64,000 nt of DNA from Caldilineaceae bacterium (GTDB taxonomy: Bacteria > Chloroflexota > Anaerolineae > Caldilineales > Caldilineaceae). The translations under genes and the position numbers were made by a program. The DNA is taken from NCBI GenBank assembly GCA_020634815.1, contig JACKBA010000030.1:1-64000 (forward strand), written 5' to 3'. Below the pieces are notes generated by a model. That model was given only the letters and a program-made list of their open reading frames with translations. It was not told the DNA's origin and searched no databases. Positions 1 to 7,589 of this stretch are shown one piece after another (the stretch's first letter is position 1; the number at the start of each line of letters is the position of its first letter).

Positions 1-795
1 CGGCTCGGGCGGCGGTGCGCTCACCACGGGCGGCGATGCGTTGACCGCCGTCGGCAGCCCGCCTCCCCCCGGCGGTTTGGCCGGCGCGGGACCGTCGGGC
101 GGTGGCGGCGGTTCGTCGCCCGCGGCGGGAGGGGCGGCGTCGCTGTCGATGACCAGGACAAAGCCCGGCACATCCTCGGCGCCGGCCTGCTCGCGCAGCC
201 CCTCGGCCGCATCGACGCAATTGCCGGCATCGACATAGGCCGCCGTCGCCGCCAATGTGCGCACGGCCACCAGGTCGAGCCAGCGGCTGCTGCCCGCCAG
301 CAATGCCGCGGGCCCGTCCAGTTTCTGGCGGTGGAGCGGCCACAGCTCGAGCGACTTCATCGGCTTGCCCGCCATGTGCTCGGCCAGCCGCTCGGGCGGG
401 TGCACGCTCACGGCGCCGCCGTCGGCGGAGACCAGGGCGAAGGTGCTGCCCAGCCCGGCTACGGCAATGCGATCGCTCATGATCCCGACGCAGACCACAC
501 CGGCGCGCCACGGACCGGCGCTCTGCGCCGTCTCGCTTTCGAGCATGAGTTTGACCTTGCGCACGGTCTCCATGATCACGTGCGACTGCGTGCCGCGCTC
601 GGTGTAGTAGGTGCGCTGCATGGCGCTCAACAGGCGGTCGGTCAGCGCATCGGCCTGGGGGATGCCGGCCACATCGACCAGCGCGCAGAGGCTGCCGCGC
701 TGCGCCTGTGACGTCCCTTCCATGGGCACAATGACACGGACGCCGCGGGCGGCGCCATCGATTTCTTCGGCAAGGTATGAAACGTGAATAGGCAT
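1..795 (-). CDS. PP2C-like hypothetical protein, truncated by window edge
   Basis: The frame is open from an ATG at 793-795 to the left edge, giving 265 residues without a stop. The N-terminal ~210 residues alternate beta-like and helical stretches. They include a hydrophobic block ending in AGLGSTFALV and, later, LLAGSSRWLDLV followed by a helix and PGFVLVIDSD. This order resembles the back half of PPM/PP2C phosphatases (a strand pair, then CSDGL, helices and the final strand). The metal-binding DGMGGH-type motif is absent, so it would be a non-catalytic or very divergent member; this is inference. From about residue 215 the protein becomes a low-complexity Pro/Ala/Gly linker, suggesting a further domain beyond the edge. 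It is separated from the next minus-strand gene by ~290 bases that hold a palindromic repeat. Confidence 0.55.
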   Translation of the reverse strand, partial: MPIHVSYLAEEIDGAARGVRVIVPMEGTSQAQRGSLCALVDVAGIPQADALTDRLLSAMQRTYYTERGTQSHVIMETVRKVKLMLESETAQSAGPWRAGVVCVGIMSDRIAVAGLGSTFALVSADGGAVSVHPPERLAEHMAGKPMKSLELWPLHRQKLDGPAALLAGSSRWLDLVAVRTLAATAAYVDAGNCVDAAEGLREQAGAEDVPGFVLVIDSDAAPPAAGDEPPPPPDGPAPAKPPGGGGLPTAVNASPPVVSAPPPEP

Positions 796-920
796 GAGGT
801 ATCAGCGTCGCGATTGATCGGTTTGGTTCTGTTCCTGCATGGATTGTAGCGTGCCCGGTGCCCTCTGTCAACGTGAATCGCAGAGCGGGGTGCGTCCCAG
901 GAAATTGGCGGAGTCAGCCC

Positions 921-989
921 CGGCGTACGTCGCACTGGTCAAACGAGCCGTCGCAGGAAAGCACAGTCTGGCCAGTGCGACGCACGCCG
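921..989. repeat. Palindromic repeat (family A), copy 1
   Basis: A 20-nt left arm (921-940) and a near-perfect inverted right arm (970-989, two mismatches) flank a 29-nt loop. The arm core reads GTCGCACTGGTC. The same arms, slightly diverged, recur at 10471-10539, and a single half-arm lies near 13364-13380. It fills most of the gene-free stretch 796-1087, in which I see no coding capacity. Confidence 0.75.
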
Positions 990-1087
990 CCAACATTCCG
1001 GGATGCACCAGGCAGAGCGGCCCGCATCCTGGGCAACGAGCGGACAACGCACACCGCACAGCAGGGTTCCCGCCCGTGTAGCGTCGT

Positions 1088-2332
1088 CTATGGGCGCAGG
1101 TTCTTCACGACCTTCCCTTCCTGCATGACCAGCACAATGTTCTCCGTCTTCTCCAGCGCGCGGATGTCGGCCAGCGGGTCCGTAGCGGCGACGACCACGT
1201 CGGCCAGCTTGCCGCGCTCCAGCGTGCCGATGCGATCCTGCCAGCCCAGGCACTCGGCGGCGACCCTGGTGGTGGCAACGATGGCCTCCATGGGCGACAG
1301 GCCGACGTTGACCATGAGCCCCAGCTCGCGCAGGTTGGTGCCATGCGGCATGACGCCGGCATCGGTGCCCATGGCAATGGCGACGCCGGCCTGATGCGCC
1401 TTGGCGATGCTCTCGCTGTGAATCTCGATGGTCTCGCGCGCCTTGCGCACGCCGTATTCAGGCATGTTGCCGGTCGTCTCCGCCTGCTCCAGCACGGAAA
1501 GGGGCGCCAGCAGCGTGGGCACCAGGAAGGTCCCGTGCGCCAGCATGAGGTCGATGGCCTCGTCGTCGAGGTAGATGCCGTGCTCGATGGAGTGAATGCC
1601 GGCGCGCACTGCGTTCTTGATGCCCTCGGCGCCCTGGGCATGGGCCATGACCTTGATGCCACGGCGGTAGGCGCCCTCCTGCACCATGACGCGCAGTTCC
1701 TCCTCGGTGAACTGCGTGAACTCGGGGTGGTCGGTAGGGCTGAGCACGCCGCCGGTGGAGCAGACCTTGATGACCTCGGCGCCGGCGCGCAACACTTCGC
1801 GCACCTTCCGGCGCACCTCCTCCACGCCGTCGCACTTGTTGTCGGGCATGCCGGGATAAGGCGGGAAAAGGTCCAGCGAGAAGCCCGAAGGCATCCAGCC
1901 GTCGCCGTGGCCGCCGGTGATGCTGAGCGCGGTGACGCTAATCTGCATCCGTGGTCCGACGATGAGCCCGTCCGCCTGCGCCTGCTTGAGGCCGAGATCG
2001 GCGCCGCCCGCGTCGCGCACGGTGGTGATGCCGGCGTCGATGGTGCGGCGCATGTGGCTCAGTGCCTTGTAGAAGTTGTAGGAGAAGGGCGTCGTCAGCA
2101 TCCTCGGGATATTGAGCCCTTCGAGCATGAGGTGCACGTGCGTGTCGATGAGGCCCGGCAGGATCCAGCCACCGCGCGCGTCGATGGCCGTGGCATCCGG
2201 CCGCGCCGTGACGGACGCCCGCGCCCCGGCCGCCACAATGCGGCCCTCCTCGACCAGCACCGCGCCATCGGCGATGGGCGGGCCGCCGCGGCCGTCGATG
2301 AGGGTGCCGTTGAAGATCAAGGATTGTGTCAT
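1088..2332 (-). CDS. Metal-dependent amidohydrolase (imidazolonepropionase/prolidase-like)
   Basis: A 414-residue amidohydrolase-superfamily protein. After a beta-sandwich N-terminus (FNGTLIDGRGG), the metal site HVH is at residues 65-67. It is followed by the lysine region EVIKVCSTGG, the histidine stretches VMAHAQG and HSIEHG, and the catalytic aspartate in MGTDAG. The C-terminal strand with GKLADVVV closes the sandwich. These are the ligands of a binuclear or mononuclear TIM-barrel hydrolase; related proteins act as Xaa-Pro dipeptidases or imidazolonepropionase-like hydrolases, but the substrate cannot be read from sequence. No signal peptide is present, so it is cytoplasmic. I chose ATG at 2330-2332 because GAAAGAGAG lies just upstream; an in-frame ATG 27 bases earlier lacks a good ribosome site. 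It has no obvious operon partner. Confidence 0.88.
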   Translation of the reverse strand: MTQSLIFNGTLIDGRGGPPIADGAVLVEEGRIVAAGARASVTARPDATAIDARGGWILPGLIDTHVHLMLEGLNIPRMLTTPFSYNFYKALSHMRRTIDAGITTVRDAGGADLGLKQAQADGLIVGPRMQISVTALSITGGHGDGWMPSGFSLDLFPPYPGMPDNKCDGVEEVRRKVREVLRAGAEVIKVCSTGGVLSPTDHPEFTQFTEEELRVMVQEGAYRRGIKVMAHAQGAEGIKNAVRAGIHSIEHGIYLDDEAIDLMLAHGTFLVPTLLAPLSVLEQAETTGNMPEYGVRKARETIEIHSESIAKAHQAGVAIAMGTDAGVMPHGTNLRELGLMVNVGLSPMEAIVATTRVAAECLGWQDRIGTLERGKLADVVVAATDPLADIRALEKTENIVLVMQEGKVVKNLRP

Positions 2333-2445
2333 TGCGTACTCTCTTTCAGTGGAAGCCATGGTCTATGCCGCAGATAACGCTGTGGAAGGCTGCGACGGAT
2401 GGACCGTGATTGATTGGACGGCCAACAAGACGCATTGTTGATGGG

Positions 2446-2815
2446 TGATTGTTCATTGCTGATTGCTAACGCACCAACGCCAACGACCGCCCCCACCACC
2501 GGTCATCAGCAATCAGCAATTCGCAATCCATCCATCAGCAATTGATGCGTCAAACGTGATGCGTGATGCGTGATGCAGCGGGGAACGCCGTCAGCAATCA
2601 GCAATTCATCCATCAGCAATTGATGTGTCAAACGTCAAACGTCATGCGTGATGCGTGATGCGAGATACGTGATGCGGCGGGGAGCGCCGTCAGCGATCAG
2701 CAATCAGCAATTCATCCATCAGCAATTGATGCGTCAAACGTCAAACGTCATGCGTGAACACTTCTCCCCAGTCTCCCCTCACACCATCACCCCCTCATCT
2801 TGTCATCCCCTCATC
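2446..2815. repeat. Short tandem repeat region (GCAATCAGCAATT / GATGCGTGATGC type)
   Basis: The gene-free stretch 2360-2818 is filled with reiterated short words. CAGCAATTGATGCGTCAAACG appears three times with small changes, interleaved with TGATGCGTGATGC and GCAATCAGCAATTC. It ends in a CCCCTCATCTTGTCATC tract. The same vocabulary recurs at 31675-31890 and 53161-53332. No gene is visible. It resembles in style the short tandemly repeated repetitive sequences of cyanobacteria, but homology is not claimed. Confidence 0.8.
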
Positions 2816-2818
2816 CCC

Positions 2819-4255
2819 CTACAGCCCGCAACTCCCCGACGCCTGCACATCGCCGCCGCGCACCCAGTCGTCGGCAGCGTTGGCGCTGTAGTTGGGGATC
2901 ACGTACCAGAGCTGGCCGCCAAAGCGCACCACGCGCACCGTAGGCAGCCAGCCGGCACTGAGGGTGCGCACCTGCGGGCCGTCGGGATTGGCAAAGGCGG
3001 GCACGCCATTGACCGGCACGTTGAGCTGGCACTGGCCGTTGGGCAGATCGCGGAAATTATTGGAGGGCGACCCGCCACCATTGAACGTGACCGGTACGGA
3101 GGCGAACGCCCCCGTCGCCTGGCTGCGCACCTCGATGCGGCCGGGCGTATTCTGATTGACGGTCATTTGCAGGTCGAATGCTCCCTGGAAATCGGTCTGG
3201 ACGGACTGCTCCTGGATGAGGCCCCCATTGTTGCTGATGGCCTGCACGATGAGGGTGGTATTGCCCAGCCCTGCACCCACGCCGCGCACCCGGAAGGTGG
3301 TCTGCAGCGGGGTATTCGGCGCCGGCTCGGTGATGGTGAGCGATGGCTGCTGCCCGCCGTCGAAGCGCACGCGGCGCTGCGCCACGCCGCCACCGTTGGT
3401 GCGCGCCTCGATGAAGATATCGCTCCACGGGGCGATGCCGCCCTGGAGTGCCAGCGTCGTCGACCACTGCGTGCCCTGGAAGGTGCCGGCGTTGGCCGTG
3501 CCAAGCTGGCGCCCGCCGCCATCGCGCGCGGTGATGGTCACGGTGCAGTTGAACGCAGCATCGCCGCGTACGGTAAACGACGCGGGCACATTGGCGCCCT
3601 CCCCCGGCTCGAATATCGACAGCGCCGAGGATTGGCACTGGCCGATCCCGCCGCCGCCATCGTTGAGATTCACTGTGACGCGACTGTACTCGACGTTGTT
3701 GGAGATAGCCAGCAGCGTCAGCAACTGCCCTTGCGCGCCTGAAACGGTCATGGTGTCGTTGTAGGTGCCCTGCCCGCCGATGCCGACGGTGGGCCCGCTC
3801 AGTGTCGTCACGACCTGGCCCACCTGCACCCCGCGGCTGTCCAGCGCACGGATGAACACGTTCCCCTCGAAGAGGCCGCAGCCGCTGCCGCTGACGGGAA
3901 AGCTGGTTCCCACGTTGGTGTTGGGCGGCGGGTTGGTGATGGTGAGGAAGGGCGATGGGCAGGGCTGCGGACCGGGACCCGACGTCGGGATGCGGATGGG
4001 CTGCCCCGCCAGCAGCCGGTACGGGCTGGGGATGCCGTTATAGCTCATCAGCGTGTACTGGTCGACGTTGAAGCGCCGGGAGATGGAGAAGACCGTGTCG
4101 CCCCAGATGACGGTGTAGATGTCGCCATTCAGGGGTCCCTGGGCGTGAGGCATCCAGCCATTGTCGACGATCCCTGGCGACTGTGCGGAGGACGATGAGG
4201 CCGCCAGCACCAGCCATAGCACAGCCAGCAGCGTAATCAGAAAGCTCTTGCGCAT
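2819..4255 (-). CDS. Secreted LysM protein with Ig-like repeats and SH3-like tail
   Basis: A 478-residue exported protein. A signal peptide (MRKSFLITLLAVLWLVLAASSSSAQ) is followed by a LysM domain near residues 44-90, with the typical YTVIWGDTVFSIS opening and ending in LAGQPIRIP. Three Ig-like (Gmad2-type) repeats follow, each beginning with a motif such as ITNPPPNTNV, IFEPGEGANV or ITEPAPNTPL. The C-terminal ~60 residues (VNGVPAFANPDGPQVRTL to LWYVIPN) look like a bacterial SH3 domain. Such proteins usually bind peptidoglycan or sit at the cell surface, so a wall-associated role is likely. The start is set by AAAGGAG five bases upstream of the ATG at 4253-4255. An in-frame ATG further upstream would add a non-signal-like leader. 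Confidence 0.85.
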   Translation of the reverse strand: MRKSFLITLLAVLWLVLAASSSSAQSPGIVDNGWMPHAQGPLNGDIYTVIWGDTVFSISRRFNVDQYTLMSYNGIPSPYRLLAGQPIRIPTSGPGPQPCPSPFLTITNPPPNTNVGTSFPVSGSGCGLFEGNVFIRALDSRGVQVGQVVTTLSGPTVGIGGQGTYNDTMTVSGAQGQLLTLLAISNNVEYSRVTVNLNDGGGGIGQCQSSALSIFEPGEGANVPASFTVRGDAAFNCTVTITARDGGGRQLGTANAGTFQGTQWSTTLALQGGIAPWSDIFIEARTNGGGVAQRRVRFDGGQQPSLTITEPAPNTPLQTTFRVRGVGAGLGNTTLIVQAISNNGGLIQEQSVQTDFQGAFDLQMTVNQNTPGRIEVRSQATGAFASVPVTFNGGGSPSNNFRDLPNGQCQLNVPVNGVPAFANPDGPQVRTLSAGWLPTVRVVRFGGQLWYVIPNYSANAADDWVRGGDVQASGSCGL

Positions 4256-4369
4256 GTTGACTCCTTTGTCCCATCGGACGGTGTGGGTTGCCCCTGGCAT
4301 GATAGCGACAAAGCGACCAGCGGGCAAGAGCGCGATCGGAACGGGTCTACTTCACGACCGGGGCGAACG

Positions 4370-4471
4370 CTACAGCGGATTCGTGGAAACAGCGGATTGC
4401 ACCCCTGCGCTGCACAGGATTGACTTGCACTGCGGCGAATCCCATCCGTTTCTTCCACGAATCCGCTGTAG
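4370..4471. repeat. Inverted repeat of 19-nt arms in intergenic region
   Basis: The arms at 4370-4388 and 4453-4471 are perfect inverted copies (core GCGGATTCGTGG) around a 64-nt centre. It could be a small MITE-like element or a hairpin downstream of neither flanking gene, since the flanking genes diverge. The rest of the gene-free stretch 4256-4747 holds GCGGAT-rich repeats (next entry). Confidence 0.7.
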
Positions 4472-4519
4472 TTCGGCCGTGTCCCCGGCATGAAGTACAC
4501 CCATCGGAACGACGACAGG

Positions 4520-4622
4520 GGGGTGGAACGCGGCGCGTGCGGATGCGGCGGATTGGCACGAATTCATCCGACGGAGAAAAGCGGATCCGCGTCAATCCGC
4601 GTGATCCGCAGCAGCCGCGTTC
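4520..4622. repeat. GCGGAT-type repeat
   Basis: Reiterated GCGGATT/ATCCGCGT words, for example GGATCCGCGTCAATCCGCGT, form imperfect palindromes. The same family occurs at 28415-28450 and 44442-44521. Confidence 0.6.
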
Positions 4623-4747
4623 TATCTCTTCTGCGGTAGCCGGCAGCAGGTGACTTGGTCGCAGCGCGCCGGTAGAGTACACTGGAAGGCGGTGCGGGCG
4701 CACACGACCTGCACGCCCAACACAGCGACCAGAAACGGACAACGACT

Positions 4748-6184
4748 ATGCGCACAGACACCAGGCGGCTGCCACGCTCGACGCCGGAAAGCCAGGGCAT
4801 CTCCACGGCCGCCATCGCCGCCTTTCTCGATGCGGTCGAACGGACGGGCGCCGGCCTGCACAGCTTCATGCTCGTGCGCCACGGGCACGTCGTGGCCGAA
4901 GGGTGGTGGGCGCCCTACGCGCCGGCGTTGCGGCACATGCTCTATTCGCTCAGCAAGAGCTTCGTCTCCACCGCCGTGGGGCTGGCCGTGGCCGAGGGCC
5001 GGCTGACGGTCGACGACGCGGTGGTGAGATTCTTCCCGGAGTCGCTGCCGCCCACCGTGAGCGACAATCTGGCAGCCATGCGCGTGCGCCACCTGCTGAG
5101 TATGAGCACCGGCCACGATGTGGACGTGAACGACGCCGTCAAGAACGCGCCCGACGGCGATTGGGCACGCGCCTTCCTGGCCCAGCCCGTCCAGCACCGG
5201 CCCGGCACGCACTTCGCCTACAACAGCGCCGCCACCTACATGCTCTCCGCCATCGTGCAGCGGCTGGCGGGGGAGACCGTGCTGGCATACCTGGGCCCGC
5301 GCCTGCTGGCCCCGCTGGGCATCGCCGGCGCGACGTGGGAAAGCTGCCCGCGCGGCGTCAACATCGGCGGCTGGGGGCTGGAGATACGCACGGAGGATAT
5401 CGCGGTCTTCGGCCAGATCTATCTGCGCGGAGGCGTCTGGCGCAACCAGCAAATCCTGCCCGCGACGTGGGTGGAGGAGGCGACACGCCGCCACGTACGC
5501 AACGGCGACGCGCCCGATAGCGACTGGGCGCAGGGCTACGGCTACCAGTTCTGGCGCTGCCGCCACGACACCTATCGCGGCGACGGCGCTTTCGGCCAAT
5601 TCTGCGTGGTCATGCCGGAGCAGGATGCCGTGCTCGCCATCACCTCCGGCGACATGGAGATGCAGCGCACGCTCGACCTGGTGTGGGAGCACCTGCGCCC
5701 GGCAATGACCGACGGCGTGCTGCCAAACGACGTGGCCGCCGGCGCCGTGCTGAGCGAGCGGCTGGCGGCGCTCCGGGTACCGCCGCAGGAGGGCGCCGCC
5801 ACTTCCCCGCTGGCGGTTGGCGTGTCGGGCAGGCGCTATGCCTTTCGCCGCAACCAGCAGGGAATCGACGCGGTGACGATCTCCTTCGCCAGGGAAGGCT
5901 GCCTGCTCACCATCGCCGACGCCTTTGGCGAACATCACATCGGCTGCGGCTACGAATCCTGGCAATTGGGCGAGAGCGCCTTTGGCACCGGCATCATGCA
6001 GCCGGTGGCAGGCAGCGGCGCATGGACTGCGCCTGACACCTTCACGATGAAGCTGGCCTTCTACCGCACACCCTTCTGCCCGCAGATCACCTGTCGCTTC
6101 GCCGGCGATCGCCTCCACTTCCAGTTGGTGATGAACGTAGACTTCGGCCGCCGCACGCGCCCGCGGCTGACCGGCCGCGCCTGA
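4748..6184 (+). CDS. Beta-lactamase-fold serine hydrolase
   Basis: A 478-residue member of the serine beta-lactamase-related family (class C/esterase/D-aminopeptidase group). The catalytic SxxK is Ser67-Leu-Ser-Lys70 in LYSLSKSF. The YxN-equivalent tyrosine is Tyr158 in HFAYNS, preceded by the usual RHLLSMSTG segment. No KTG box is obvious, but GAFGQF sits at the expected place after YGYQFW. The last ~150 residues form an extra beta-rich region. There is no signal peptide, so it is probably cytoplasmic, which argues for an esterase or peptidase rather than an antibiotic-degrading role (inference). It stands alone, convergent with the next gene, from which it is separated by only 13 bases. Confidence 0.85.
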   Translation: MRTDTRRLPRSTPESQGISTAAIAAFLDAVERTGAGLHSFMLVRHGHVVAEGWWAPYAPALRHMLYSLSKSFVSTAVGLAVAEGRLTVDDAVVRFFPESLPPTVSDNLAAMRVRHLLSMSTGHDVDVNDAVKNAPDGDWARAFLAQPVQHRPGTHFAYNSAATYMLSAIVQRLAGETVLAYLGPRLLAPLGIAGATWESCPRGVNIGGWGLEIRTEDIAVFGQIYLRGGVWRNQQILPATWVEEATRRHVRNGDAPDSDWAQGYGYQFWRCRHDTYRGDGAFGQFCVVMPEQDAVLAITSGDMEMQRTLDLVWEHLRPAMTDGVLPNDVAAGAVLSERLAALRVPPQEGAATSPLAVGVSGRRYAFRRNQQGIDAVTISFAREGCLLTIADAFGEHHIGCGYESWQLGESAFGTGIMQPVAGSGAWTAPDTFTMKLAFYRTPFCPQITCRFAGDRLHFQLVMNVDFGRRTRPRLTGRA

Positions 6185-6197
6185 GCCGCGCAGATAG

Positions 6198-7349
6198 TCA
6201 CTGCGCGGCAAGCTCCGTAATCTGCACGGCCAGCCCCGTCTGCACCTCGATGCGCGTGGCGACGAGCGCACCGCTGCGCCCGTCGTAGGTGTTGTCGATG
6301 CGGAAAAGTTCGCCCCGTTCCGTCAGAGTGATAGAGCGGTCGGCATTGCGGGCGTAGGTCGTGACGACGCCGGTGATGGGGTCGCGGTCGAGCTGCGGGC
6401 GGCGCACGACCGCGCGTAACGCCTCCGCCGGCAGCCAGAGCGCGCCGCTGAGCTGGGCGACGCCGGTGACGCGGTCGACCGCGCCGTTGGCCATGCCGGC
6501 CGTGCTGCTGCGCACGCGGAAGGCCGACCAGCGCGCCTCGGCCATGGCCACGTCGACGGACGCCTGCTCGGCAAACTGGCCCGACGGCGAGCCGGCCACA
6601 TAGATCGAGCGCGCGCCGGCAAAGTCCAGCGTGTCACCTTCGGCGAGCCAGACGGGCGCCTTCGTCCCGCGCCAGGGCAGGCGAAGCTGGCGCCGGCCCA
6701 GCAGGTACATCTCCGACGAGCTGCGCGTGTCTGTCGGATCGGCGCCGATGGTGTGGCGGTAGTAGATGAGCAGCCCCGTCGCCGTGTCGAACATGGAGAT
6801 GGAGACCGCGCCGTCGCCGTGGTACTCAAAGCGCACGGCGTCGTATTCCGTCTCGGCGACGGTGTACGGCATGCGTACGACGGCCAGCTCGTCGCCGGCA
6901 ACGGCCTCGGCATCGGCCAGCACGGCAGGATTCACCCAGAAGTCACCCACGCCGGGACGGAAGGCCGCACCAAACGCGCCCGCCGGCGTCACGCCCTGCT
7001 CGCTCGCCCCGTACATCGTCGAAGCCACGACGACTGACCCGCGCGTCACCGCCACGATGTCGTGTTGGAGAAAGCCGGCGCCGCCAGCGCCCGTGTCGTC
7101 CGGCCATTGCGCCATGGTCGCGCTCTGGATATAGTAGGAGACGCGCTGCCCCTCGCGAATCCACGCCGGCGCGGGCAGGGTCAGCAACTCGGGGAAAAGA
7201 ATGGGGAAGGCATTGAGCGGGTCGCCGCCAAAGGTTTGCGCGGGCGGGGCTGCGCGAGCGGGGACAGCCCCCGACGCGAGCAGGGTCGCGACCAGCAGAC
7301 CAGATAGGATGGCACCGAAGATGGTGCGGGTGCGGAAATTCGTACGCAT
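6198..7349 (-). CDS. Secreted protein of unknown function
   Basis: A 383-residue protein with a signal peptide: charged start MRTNFRTR, a hydrophobic core, then cleavage after AVPARA. The mature part is beta-rich with many Ala/Gly/Thr residues and no cysteine pairs or catalytic motifs I recognise. Segments such as REGQRVSYYIQSAT, ATGLLIYYRHTIG and VTRGSVVVAST suggest a lipocalin- or LolA-like open barrel, but this is only a shape impression. The ribosome site GGAGGGT five bases before ATG 7347-7349 fixes the start. It is divergent from the large LuxR regulator that begins 240 bases away, so the two may share a control region. Confidence 0.75.
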   Translation of the reverse strand: MRTNFRTRTIFGAILSGLLVATLLASGAVPARAAPPAQTFGGDPLNAFPILFPELLTLPAPAWIREGQRVSYYIQSATMAQWPDDTGAGGAGFLQHDIVAVTRGSVVVASTMYGASEQGVTPAGAFGAAFRPGVGDFWVNPAVLADAEAVAGDELAVVRMPYTVAETEYDAVRFEYHGDGAVSISMFDTATGLLIYYRHTIGADPTDTRSSSEMYLLGRRQLRLPWRGTKAPVWLAEGDTLDFAGARSIYVAGSPSGQFAEQASVDVAMAEARWSAFRVRSSTAGMANGAVDRVTGVAQLSGALWLPAEALRAVVRRPQLDRDPITGVVTTYARNADRSITLTERGELFRIDNTYDGRSGALVATRIEVQTGLAVQITELAAQ

Positions 7350-7589
7350 CAAGACCCTCCCCCAACCGGAAGCCGAGCCCATGCCCGGCAAACGCGCCAG
7401 GTTGTCTCTTTTGATCATACACCCGGTCGCTCTCAAATTCAGCAGTTCACCAGACTCACACCAAGCCGCCAAGAACACGAAGAGCGCCATCTTACCTTCG
7501 TGACTTTGTACCTTTGTGGGCGGCAATATCGTGAAGTGCTGAAAATGGATCGCCCGTTGTGCTATTCTGTTTAGAGGACGGAAATTCAC

